Assembly (NCBI GenBank): GCA_035495815.1
Contig: DATJFH010000391.1
Coordinates: forward strand, 1 to 13,481
Length of the DNA stretch: 13,481 nt
Source: DATJFH01 sp035495815
GTDB taxonomy: Bacteria > Acidobacteriota > Terriglobia > Bryobacterales > Bryobacteraceae
Direction of reading: 5' to 3'
Shown here: piece after piece, positions 7,537 to 13,481 of the stretch
Numbering within the stretch: position 1 is the stretch's first letter
Layout: each line of letters starts with the position of its first letter
Made by a program: the position numbers and the translations under genes
The notes under the pieces: model-generated
Database searches by the model: none
Seen by the model: only the letters and a program-made list of their open reading frames with translations
What the model was told of the DNA's origin: nothing

Positions 7537-7573
7537 ATTAATAAAAGCCGGGACAGCCATTGACCGTCCCGGC
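7537..7573 (-). terminator. Intrinsic terminator after the chitinase gene
   Basis: On the minus strand an 8-bp perfect stem, GCCGGGAC paired with GTCCCGGC, encloses an 11-nt loop (7555-7565) and is followed at once by TTTTATT. It begins 23 nt downstream of the chitinase stop codon. It separates the chitinase from the SIR2-like operon, which runs in the same direction and therefore needs its own promoter. Confidence 0.85.
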
Positions 7574-7596
7574 CCCGCATTGAGATCGGAAGCGCT

Positions 7597-9006
7597 TTAC
7601 GCGCCGCCGACCACGGAGAGAGTGAGCTGCCGGCCGTCGACGCCGAAGGCATTCTCGACCTGGATCACCACCGTATACACCCCAGAAGCCGCGGGCGTGC
7701 CGCTGAGCAGGCCCGAGGACGGATTGAGTGAAATACCGGGAGGAAGTCCGCCCCTTACGACAGACCAGTTCGTGGGATTCCCGGAGCTCTGAAGCTGCAC
7801 CGAATACGGCGTTCCGGAAACCGCGGGGGGCAGTGAATCGGTGGTGATCATGGGACTCGAGCCAGTGGTGGGCAGGGAGGGAGAGATGACGACGGTGGAA
7901 GTGGTCACTCCCGGGAGCACGGAAACAGGTGGAAGGATCACCGGCGGCAATTGCGGGACGAGCGGCGCCGGTGGAGCCGCGCCGTTCAAGGCGGAGTACA
8001 GCGCGCTGGTGAGGGGATACATCGCATCCCCACCTGCGCCCGGAATGTACTCCTGATACAGATAGGCGAGAAAGTAGCCGCCGACACCTTGGGACCGGCC
8101 CCACTGCGCGATGTCGCGCACCGAGTCGGTATCGTTGTAAGTGACGAACTGATTGGTCGAGCCGACGCTCAGGTAGCTGGCCTTGTGGGCGGTATCGTAG
8201 CGCTTGTTCAAGCCGGCGTTCCACCAGGTGGGATTGCCGAGGATCTGGCTGTACCACCACTGATTGCCGCTGAAGGAGGCTCCGGCGTTTTGCGGCCCGG
8301 TGGCTCCATTGAAAACGTAGCCGTAGGCCGGAATGCCCACGTTGAGTTTGGCGATGGGGATGCCGGCGTTGGTGAGCGACCGCATACGCGAATCGCAGGC
8401 GCCCACGGAGGAATCGCCCGCCTGCAGGAGCGCGTCGTTATGCCAGCTGAATCCGGCTCCGGCCGCCATGTCGTAGCACATGACGTTGAGCCGGTCGAGA
8501 TAAGGCTGGGCTGCGGCGGAGATGCTGACGAGGTTGTCCCAGTTTCCCGTGTCGATCGTGATCAGCTTGCCCGGCATGGCCTGGCGCAATCTCCGGATCA
8601 GGTCGACATACTGGCCCTGGTTGATGTTCTCTTCCCAATCCAGATCCACTCCGTCGAAACCGTTGTTGTTGATATACGCGGTGATGTTGTTGGCGAAGGT
8701 ATCCACCAGGGAGGAGGAGGAGTTGTTCGTCAGGATACTCGACGGACCGCCGATCGAGAGAAGTACTTTGACGTTGTTGGCGCGCGCCGTGTTGAGAACC
8801 TCCGGGTAGGAGGAAGGTTCCAGCCAGTTTTTGGAAACCGCGCCGCCGTCACCGGCTGCGGCGCAGCAGAGCGTGAGATGGGTGAGCTTGCTCCAGGGCA
8901 CTTGCGAAATGGGCTGACCCATGCCAACGGTGAAAAAACCTGCTCTCCACTGAGCGTGACACAGCGTTGCGCCCAGGGCCAAAAACAATAGGAGTCTGAT
9001 CTTCAT
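7597..9006 (-). CDS. Secreted GH18 chitinase with He_PIG/Ig-like C-terminal domain
   Basis: This is a 469-residue glycoside hydrolase family 18 enzyme, which cleaves beta-1,4 N-acetylglucosamine links in chitin by the substrate-assisted mechanism. The start at 9006 is supported by GAGGT upstream and by a signal peptide (MKIRLLLFLALGATLCHA, likely cut before Gln19). The catalytic motif FDGVDLDWE at 117-125 is complete (Asp118, Asp121, Asp123 and the acid Glu125). VLLSIGG at 81-87 and MCYDM at 176-180 (Tyr178, Asp179) are the other family landmarks, and GGYFLAYLYQEY at 309-320 matches the last barrel strand. A proline/serine/threonine-rich linker (about 343-385) leads to an Ig-like He_PIG domain (about 386-467) with GLPPGISLNPSSGLLSGTP, often an adhesion or substrate-contact module. 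An intrinsic terminator follows the gene. Confidence 0.95.
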   Translation of the reverse strand: MKIRLLLFLALGATLCHAQWRAGFFTVGMGQPISQVPWSKLTHLTLCCAAAGDGGAVSKNWLEPSSYPEVLNTARANNVKVLLSIGGPSSILTNNSSSSLVDTFANNITAYINNNGFDGVDLDWEENINQGQYVDLIRRLRQAMPGKLITIDTGNWDNLVSISAAAQPYLDRLNVMCYDMAAGAGFSWHNDALLQAGDSSVGACDSRMRSLTNAGIPIAKLNVGIPAYGYVFNGATGPQNAGASFSGNQWWYSQILGNPTWWNAGLNKRYDTAHKASYLSVGSTNQFVTYNDTDSVRDIAQWGRSQGVGGYFLAYLYQEYIPGAGGDAMYPLTSALYSALNGAAPPAPLVPQLPPVILPPVSVLPGVTTSTVVISPSLPTTGSSPMITTDSLPPAVSGTPYSVQLQSSGNPTNWSVVRGGLPPGISLNPSSGLLSGTPAASGVYTVVIQVENAFGVDGRQLTLSVVGGA

Positions 9007-9010
9007 GAAT

Positions 9011-9015
9011 ACCTC
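9011..9015 (-). promoter_or_regulatory. Shine-Dalgarno of the chitinase gene
   Basis: GAGGT on the minus strand lies 4 nt before the ATG at 9006. It supports this start over the longer frame that begins at 9072, whose extra 22 residues would bury the signal peptide. Confidence 0.65.
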
Positions 9016-9151
9016 AACTTTTGGGAAATGAAAGATTTGGAAGAGTATCCGCCCGCTAGCAGGGCAGACCAAGTACGGGCGATGTACGACTCATCCTTCG
9101 ATGGTTCCTGTTTCCTGAACCCCCGCTGGGCAGACCTTTATCCGCAGCTCG

Positions 9152-9179
9152 AAAAGGCCGGGACCGCCGGAGGGCTTTT
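9152..9179. terminator. Weak terminator-like hairpin upstream of the chitinase
   Basis: AAAAGGCC pairs with GGGCTTTT, with one internal G-G mismatch; the loop is GC-rich and the T-run extends to 9180. The flanking A and T runs would make it bidirectional. No plus-strand gene needs a terminator here, so it could instead be an attenuator or a leader structure in chitinase mRNA. Low confidence. Confidence 0.25.
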
Positions 9180-9196
9180 TGGGTTAATTTCGGGCT

Positions 9197-9217
9197 TGAC
9201 GGGGAGTCTCCACGTCA
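9197..9217. promoter_or_regulatory. Operator-like dyad 1
   Basis: Left arm TGACGGGGAG and right arm CTCCACGTCA are centred on T9207. Nine of ten positions are complementary; only the sixth pair fails. The loop of one base makes an RNA hairpin unlikely, so a protein-binding site is the better reading. It overlaps the possible plus-strand -35 TTGACG. No regulator gene is in the window. Confidence 0.4.
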
Positions 9218-9245
9218 GGCGTAATCTATTTCGTTCAAGCTTACT

Positions 9246-9265
9246 AGTACTTTAGCTATAGTACT
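9246..9265. promoter_or_regulatory. Operator-like dyad 2
   Basis: AGTACT, T, TAGCTA, T, AGTACT: the whole 20-bp element reads the same on both strands except for one mismatched T-T pair. AT-rich and continuous, so better as a repressor or activator site than as a hairpin. It lies about 48 bp (centre to centre) from dyad 1 and in the middle of the divergent region, where one regulator could control both chitinase and malQ. Confidence 0.45.
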
Positions 9266-9325
9266 TTTGGGGCTCAGTGAAGTCAGTCCGCAAAACACCT
9301 TAGAACAAAAACGGAGAAGCCTTAG

Positions 9326-9381
9326 GGTTAATGGCCAGCCTGTTCCCCGTAAGACATTGATAACAAGGCCTGCCATTAGCC
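9326..9381. other. Long stem-loop, possible structured RNA or leader element
   Basis: GGTTAATGGC (9326-9335) pairs with GCCATTAGCC (9372-9381) in a continuous 10-bp helix with one G-T wobble. The helix continues inward with AG/CT, CCT/AGG and GTT/AAC interrupted by single-base bulges, giving about 18 bp around a 17-nt apical loop. Smaller perfect stems follow on the same side: CCAGAG/CTCTGG (9421-9442), GGTCC/GGACC (9441-9465) and CTGGA/TCCAG (9505-9525). The series sits in the leader position of malQ if transcription starts near 9300. The strand is undecided and no known RNA family is recognised. Confidence 0.35.
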
Positions 9382-9573
9382 GACCGCAGCGACAGAGGAG
9401 GATGTCACCTTAGCTCTCGGCCAGAGAATTAACCGACTCTGGTCCCTTTCGATGGAGAGAGGACCTATTCGGCCGCCGGGGGAAAGCACCGAAAGGCGAT
9501 CTGCCTGGACCCTAATTCGATCCAGAAAAAAGATTGATCCCGCTCCATGCGGCATCCGGGTTAAACTCAGAAA

Positions 9574-11772
9574 TTGAGTTCGCGTACCTATCGTGAGGCG
9601 CTGGACGAAGCCGCGGAACTGTGGGGGATCGAGCCGCAGTTTTTCGATATTTGGGGCCACCTGCACGTCACCTCCGCCGCGACGAAGCAGGCCATCCTGC
9701 GGGCGATGGGTGTGGGGGTCGACACTCAGGACCAGATCGAAGCTGCGATCGACGGCCGGCGGCGGCGGGAATGGACGTCCGCGGCGCCTCCCTGCCTGGT
9801 ACTGAGCGAGACGGAGCGCCCGCGCCGTTTTCCGGTGCATTCGCCGGAAGAGGAAGGGGGCCTGCCGGTCGAAGTATCGATCCTTCGCGAAGACGGTTCG
9901 ACGGACCGGTACCGGGTTTCGCAGGCGGATCTGGAAAGAGCGGGTTCAGCGGAGTTCGACGGCGTCGTCTATTCACGAAAATACGTGCCGCTTCCGGCGG
10001 AGCTTCCGCTGGGGTATTACGACGTCACGGTGAGCATCGGCGGGGGGCGGGCGGGATCGATGCGGTTGATCGTGGCGCCGGACCGGGCGTGGCTCCCGGA
10101 GGACTTGCGGACGGCCGGAGTGGCCGTCAGCCTGTACGGCGTGCGGTCGGAGAACAACTGGGGCTGCGGGGATTTCCGGGATCTGCACCGGGTGGTGGAC
10201 TGGGCAGCCGCCGAGACCGGGGCGGGGTTCGTGGGCTTGAACCCGCTGCACGCGATCCACAATCGCCGGCCGTTCAACACCAGTCCTTATCTGCCGAATT
10301 CGGTTTTTTATCAGAATTTCATTTATCTGGACCTGGAATCGATCGAGGATTTCCGGAATTCGCCGCGGGCGCAGCGGCTGTGGCCTGAGTCGCAAGAGAA
10401 ACTGGCGGAGCTGCGGGCTGCGGAGGCGGTGCAGTACGAAGAGGTCCACGCGCTGAAGCTGCGGTTCCTGAAGCTGGCGTTCGCCGACGCCGGCTACGGC
10501 CGTGCGGGCAAGGCGATTCCGGCCGATTTTCAGGCGTACATGGGGCGCGAGGGGGATCTGCTGGACCGGTTCGCCACCTATTGCGCCCTGGACGAGCACC
10601 TGCACCGGCGCAACCCGGATATCTGGATCTGGCCGGATTGGCCCTCGGCCTACCAGGATCCCGACTCGGCGGCGACGGCGCGTTTTCGCCAAAAACACTG
10701 GCGAGCGGTTTTGTTTTATAAATACGCGCAGTGGCAGACGGACCGTCAGCTGGCCGAGGCGCAGGCAAAAGCGCGCGGCAAGCTGCCGATCGGTCTTTAC
10801 CACGACCTGGCGCTGGCGACGGACCGCTGCGGCTCGGATTTATGGGCGCACAGGCGGTTTTTCGTTTCCGGCTGCCGTGTGGGCTCGCCACCGGACGGAT
10901 TCGCACCCAAGGGGCAGGACTGGGCCTTCCCTCCCCCCAACTCCGATCACCACTGGGAGACCGGCTACCGGCTGTTCACCGACGCGATACGCAACAACTG
11001 CCGGCACGGCGGGGCGCTGCGTATCGACCACGTGATGCGCTTTTTCCGGCTCTACTGGATTCCGGACGGGGCCGACGCCACCCAGGGCGCCTATGTGCGC
11101 GACCGGCACGAGGATCTGATCCGGATTCTGGCGCTGGAGAGCGTGCGGAGCCAAGTGATCGTGGTCGGCGAGGATCTGGGGACGGTGGAGCCGAGGGTTC
11201 GGGAAACGCTGGCCAGATTCGGCGTGCTGAGCTACCGCCTGTTTTACTTCGAGCGGCGGGAGAGCGGGGCCTTCCGGGCGTTCGACGAGTATCCGGAATC
11301 GGCTTTGGTTTCCACTACCACGCATGACCTGCCGACGCTGGCGGGATTCTGGATCAACGCGGACATCGAGGAGCGCTACCGGCTGGGGCTGATGGATGAG
11401 AACGGCTACCGGGAACAGGTCGCGGGACGGGCTCGGGACAAGCAGATGATGCTGGAGCTGTTGACGCGGCTCGGCCTGTTGCCTCCGCATTTTCCGGCCA
11501 ATGCGGTCGACGTGCTGGAACTGACCGGCGAGCTGCACAATGCCATCATCGGCTTTCTCGCGTCGACACCGTCCAAGCTGATGCTGGTCAACCAGGAGGA
11601 TCTCACCAAGGAAACCGCTCAGCAGAATCTGCCGGGCACGACCTGGCAGTATCCCAACTGGAGCCGGAAGATGAAATACAGCGTGGAGCAGCTTTCGACG
11701 GAGAAGGAAGCGCTGGATTTTACGGCCATGTTCCGGCATTGGCTGATTCGCAGCGGCCGAACGGGACGGTAG
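9574..11772 (+). CDS. malQ: 4-alpha-glucanotransferase (amylomaltase, GH77)
   Basis: This 732-residue enzyme transfers 1,4-alpha-glucan segments between maltodextrins during glycogen/maltodextrin metabolism in the cytoplasm. An in-frame TAA at 9562 leaves TTG 9574 as the only usual start codon before the conserved N-terminal segment LWGIEPQFFDIWGHLHVT. The next ATG (residue 45) would remove that segment. There is no clear Shine-Dalgarno. Residues 1-170 are the extra N-terminal domains of long MalQ forms. The GH77 barrel follows: ENNWGCGDF, GLNPLHAI, NTSPYLPNS, LRIDHVMRFFRLYWIP with nucleophile Asp485, VVGEDLGTVEP with acid/base Glu533, TTTHDLPTLAGFW with Asp585, and the C-terminal NQEDLTKETAQQNLPGT motif. 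All catalytic residues are present. The Mrp-type gene follows 45 nt downstream and may be co-transcribed. Confidence 0.96.
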   Translation: MSSRTYREALDEAAELWGIEPQFFDIWGHLHVTSAATKQAILRAMGVGVDTQDQIEAAIDGRRRREWTSAAPPCLVLSETERPRRFPVHSPEEEGGLPVEVSILREDGSTDRYRVSQADLERAGSAEFDGVVYSRKYVPLPAELPLGYYDVTVSIGGGRAGSMRLIVAPDRAWLPEDLRTAGVAVSLYGVRSENNWGCGDFRDLHRVVDWAAAETGAGFVGLNPLHAIHNRRPFNTSPYLPNSVFYQNFIYLDLESIEDFRNSPRAQRLWPESQEKLAELRAAEAVQYEEVHALKLRFLKLAFADAGYGRAGKAIPADFQAYMGREGDLLDRFATYCALDEHLHRRNPDIWIWPDWPSAYQDPDSAATARFRQKHWRAVLFYKYAQWQTDRQLAEAQAKARGKLPIGLYHDLALATDRCGSDLWAHRRFFVSGCRVGSPPDGFAPKGQDWAFPPPNSDHHWETGYRLFTDAIRNNCRHGGALRIDHVMRFFRLYWIPDGADATQGAYVRDRHEDLIRILALESVRSQVIVVGEDLGTVEPRVRETLARFGVLSYRLFYFERRESGAFRAFDEYPESALVSTTTHDLPTLAGFWINADIEERYRLGLMDENGYREQVAGRARDKQMMLELLTRLGLLPPHFPANAVDVLELTGELHNAIIGFLASTPSKLMLVNQEDLTKETAQQNLPGTTWQYPNWSRKMKYSVEQLSTEKEALDFTAMFRHWLIRSGRTGR

Positions 11773-11817
11773 ACTCCGAAAGCAGGCGGCGAGGGGCCGG
11801 ATGTTACCATGGACTGA

Positions 11818-12651
11818 ATGAGTCCCAATCAGCCCGGTCAAGCTCCCAAGTTGCCGATTCCCGGCGTGCGCAACCTGATCGCGGTGGGGTCCGGCAAGGG
11901 AGGGGTCGGGAAAACCACGGTCGCCGTCAATCTGGCGATCGCGCTCTCCAGGCTCGGATCTAAAACGGGGCTGCTCGACGCGGATGTCTACGGGCCGAAT
12001 GTCCCGCTGATGATGGGCATCAATCAGACTCCGATGGCGCTCGGCGACCGCATCCAGCCGCTCCAGAATTTCGGGGTGAAGCTGATGTCGATGGGATTCC
12101 TCAATCCCGGCGACAAGCCGCTGGTCTGGCGCGGGCCGATGCTGCACTCGGTGATCCAGCAATTCCTGCGCGGCGTCGATTGGGGCGAGCTGGACTACCT
12201 GGTGATCGATCTGCCGCCGGGCACCGGAGACGTGCAGCTGACCTTGATCCAGACGGCGCCCATCACCGGCGCGATCGTGGTGACTACGCCCTCGGCGGTG
12301 TCCCTCGAAGACGCGCGGAAGGCGGTTCACATGTTCTCGCAGGTGCGGGTGGAGATCCTGGGCATCGTGGAGAACATGAGCTACCTGATCATTCCGGGCA
12401 CCAGTCAGAAGCTGGACGTGTTCGGGTCGGGCGCCGGGAAGCGCACGGCGGAAAGCATGGGCGTGAATTTCCTGGGCGAGATCGCGCTGGATCCGGAGGT
12501 GCGGATCGGCGGGGACACGGGCAAACCGGTGGCCGCGCGTGACGGTCAGGATCCACGGGCGGAAGCGTTCCGGGAGCTGGCCAGGAGCGTGGTGGCGCGG
12601 CTCGAAGCGATCGGTCCCCAGACGGGGCCGAAGATCGATATCACCGAGTGA
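11818..12651 (+). CDS. mrp: Mrp/ApbC/NBP35-family P-loop ATPase without cysteines
   Basis: This is a 277-residue member of the Mrp/NBP35 family of iron-sulfur cluster carrier ATPases. The deviant Walker A GSGKGGVGKTT (24-34, with signature Lys27 and Lys32), DADVYGPNVP (54-63), WRGPM (104-108), the Walker B-like VIDLPPGTGD (129-138) and ENMSY (185-189) are all intact. The N-terminal MIP18/DUF59 domain of long Mrp forms is absent. Where the family has CPHC or another CxxC just after ENMSY, this protein reads LIIPGTSQK, and the whole protein has no cysteine. It therefore cannot bind a bridging cluster in the known way, although ATPase function looks preserved. The ATG at 11818 has only a weak GGA upstream; an earlier ATG at 11809 meets TGA after two codons. 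The CDGSH protein gene lies convergently 27 nt away. Confidence 0.92.
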   Translation: MSPNQPGQAPKLPIPGVRNLIAVGSGKGGVGKTTVAVNLAIALSRLGSKTGLLDADVYGPNVPLMMGINQTPMALGDRIQPLQNFGVKLMSMGFLNPGDKPLVWRGPMLHSVIQQFLRGVDWGELDYLVIDLPPGTGDVQLTLIQTAPITGAIVVTTPSAVSLEDARKAVHMFSQVRVEILGIVENMSYLIIPGTSQKLDVFGSGAGKRTAESMGVNFLGEIALDPEVRIGGDTGKPVAARDGQDPRAEAFRELARSVVARLEAIGPQTGPKIDITE

Positions 12652-12678
12652 AGTTCGCGCGGCGGACGGCGCGCCGGA

Positions 12679-12912
12679 TTACAGCTTCGGCTTCGGCGGA
12701 GGCAGCTCCCTGGCCTCCACTTGAGACTGGAATCCAGTCCTGCCGTGCGATCCGTCACAAAACGGCTTGTTCTGAGAGTGGCCGCAGCGGCACAATGAAA
12801 TCACTGTCCGCCCGGCGAGTCCATACTCTTTTCCCAGCGCGTCGCAGATGGAGAAGTCGCCTTCGATCCGCAGAGGTCCGTTGTTCAGGGTCGTTACCTT
12901 GGTTGTGGCCAT
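12679..12912 (-). CDS. CDGSH-type iron-sulfur protein
   Basis: This is a 77-residue protein with a single CDGSH (mitoNEET-type) motif: CRCGHSQNKPFCDGSH at 41-56. Cys41, Cys43, Cys52 and His56 are the four expected ligands of a 2Fe-2S cluster. The lead-in GPLRIEGDFSICDALGKEYGLAGRTVISL is typical of small bacterial members, which are thought to carry or sense redox state or clusters. It has no membrane anchor and is probably a soluble cytoplasmic dimer. The start at 12910-12912 is preceded by AGGGGA almost touching the ATG. The gene lies 20 nt after the stop codon of the upstream lipoprotein-sorting-like gene and is probably in one operon with it, and it converges with the cysteine-free Mrp gene. 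Confidence 0.93.
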   Translation of the reverse strand: MATTKVTTLNNGPLRIEGDFSICDALGKEYGLAGRTVISLCRCGHSQNKPFCDGSHGRTGFQSQVEARELPPPKPKL

Positions 12913-12932
12913 TCCCCTGATCGTAGCAGAAG

Positions 12933-13481
12933 CTACTTCTTCTCCGGGGGTTTCGGCGCCTGGTCCTTGATCTCTTCGCCGAAGGTGACGGTGGATTGAG
13001 CCTTGAACTGCTTGTAATCTTCGTATTTGACCGTCATGCGAATGCGCTGGTTCATGTCCTTGAAGTGCAGCGTGTCGTCGGCGCGCGTATAGGTCGGGAA
13101 CCAGTACTTGCCGTCGATCTGCTGGCGGTAGGTTTCAAAACGGGGGTACTGGTTGTCGGCGCCCTTCTTGAGCTGTCCGACGCCTTTGCCGAAGGTCTTC
13201 ACGATCTGCAGATCGCGGTCGTCGACCCAGATTTCGCCTTCGAAATAGCGCTTGCCCTTCTCCAGCTTTTTCGGCTTGACGGCGAACTGGTAGCAGGGGA
13301 TCTCGTCCACTTTCTGGCGGCCCAGGTAGCGGATATCGTACTCGGGGATCTGGTCGGTAGTGAGCACGAAGGGCTGCACATTGCGGAGATCCTGTTCATC
13401 GCCGGGGTCGAGCAGCAGGTGCAGGGTCGAAACGGGGGCGCGGACCACCTTCTCGGTGCGCTTTCCATCCGACGAGAAAAT
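12933..13481 (-). CDS. Outer-membrane lipoprotein-sorting-like protein, C-terminal part (5' truncated by window)
   Basis: The frame is open to the right edge, so the gene begins outside; 182 residues are visible and the GTG at 13448 is unlikely to be the true start. The sequence has the pattern of LolA/LolB-fold lipoprotein-sorting proteins common in Acidobacteriota: YDIRYLGRQKVDEIPCYQFAV, then RYFEGEIWVDDRDLQIVKT, ETYRQQIDGKYWFPTYTRAD, IRMTVKYEDYKQF and a lysine/proline-rich tail. Alternating strands form half of the usual open barrel. The role is probably binding of lipid or lipoprotein in the periplasm; a signal peptide would be in the missing part. Function is by resemblance only. Confidence 0.75.
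   Translation of the reverse strand: MFSSDGKRTEKVVRAPVSTLHLLLDPGDEQDLRNVQPFVLTTDQIPEYDIRYLGRQKVDEIPCYQFAVKPKKLEKGKRYFEGEIWVDDRDLQIVKTFGKGVGQLKKGADNQYPRFETYRQQIDGKYWFPTYTRADDTLHFKDMNQRIRMTVKYEDYKQFKAQSTVTFGEEIKDQAPKPPEKK

Larger units (their letters stand above)
9007..9573. other. Divergent intergenic region between chitinase and malQ (567 nt)
   Basis: No convincing protein gene was found on either strand. The part next to the chitinase (9050-9180) holds small hairpins: GGTTC/GAACC at 9103-9121, a longer A/T-flanked one at 9152-9179, and a 9-nt direct repeat GGGCAGACC (9062 and 9128). The middle (9197-9265) holds two operator-like dyads. The part next to malQ (9326-9525) holds a run of stem-loops. 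No known riboswitch core, tRNA or small-RNA signature was recognised. No promoter with two good hexamers was found for either flanking gene; TTGACG at 9196 is a possible -35 on the plus strand without a convincing -10. Confidence 0.6.

Noticed and set aside
6758..7792. 344-residue open frame on the plus strand
   Set aside because: Antisense to the SIR2-like gene and running through the chitinase terminator.
9050..9180. Possible c-di-GMP (GEMM) or glycine riboswitch before the chitinase
   Set aside because: The conserved cores of those riboswitches were looked for on the minus strand and not found; only generic hairpins are present.
9395..9412. AGGAGG followed at once by ATG TCA CCT TAG
   Set aside because: The spacing is zero and the frame has three codons; a leader peptide cannot be argued from this.
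10840..12330. 496-residue open frame on the minus strand
   Set aside because: It runs antisense to malQ and mrp, both certain genes, and its product is Arg/His/Gln-rich as expected for a shadow in high-GC DNA.
1..13481. CRISPR arrays, tRNA or rRNA genes, insertion sequences, attachment sites
   Set aside because: No regular repeat-spacer pattern, no tRNA-like arms, no transposase or integrase motifs and no terminal inverted repeats were seen.

Overview
The window is a GC-rich (roughly 60-65 %) stretch of a bacterial chromosome with tightly packed genes. The closest overall fit is an Acidobacteriota genome of the Bryobacterales/Solibacter kind. The reasons are the truncated lipoprotein-sorting-type gene at the right end (a style common in that phylum), the chitinase with a proline-rich linker and an Ig-like He_PIG tail, and the general codon and GC pattern. 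This assignment is an inference; no rRNA or tRNA is present to confirm it.

Left part (1-3858, plus strand): a four-gene run encodes the C-terminal part of an outer-membrane beta-barrel-like protein, an unrecognised protein with a signal peptide and membrane segments (ATGA overlap), an astacin-type zinc metallopeptidase, and a small YbaY/YscW-like protein that starts 2 nt after the peptidase stop codon. Neither of the last two has a signal peptide.

Centre-left (3869-7450, minus strand): a compact three-gene operon converges on the first run with a 10-nt gap. In transcription order it encodes a degenerate SIR2-like protein, a CHAT (caspase-like) cysteine protease with an intact His/Cys dyad, and a transglutaminase-like protein with an intact Cys/His pair. 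The genes overlap by 1 nt or lie 10 nt apart. This is the best candidate for an undescribed conflict, defence or regulated-proteolysis system.

Centre (7451-9573): a secreted GH18 chitinase lies on the minus strand and ends in a strong intrinsic terminator. Upstream of it is a 567-nt divergent intergenic region with two near-perfect dyads and a series of stem-loops.

Right part (9574-13481): malQ (4-alpha-glucanotransferase, TTG start) and a Mrp-type ATPase that contains no cysteine at all lie on the plus strand. Converging on them are a CDGSH iron-sulfur protein and the C-terminal part of a lipoprotein-sorting-like protein on the minus strand. The chitinase and malQ are carbohydrate genes that share a divergent control region. 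The rest of the right part looks like ordinary chromosomal backbone apart from the cysteine-free Mrp.
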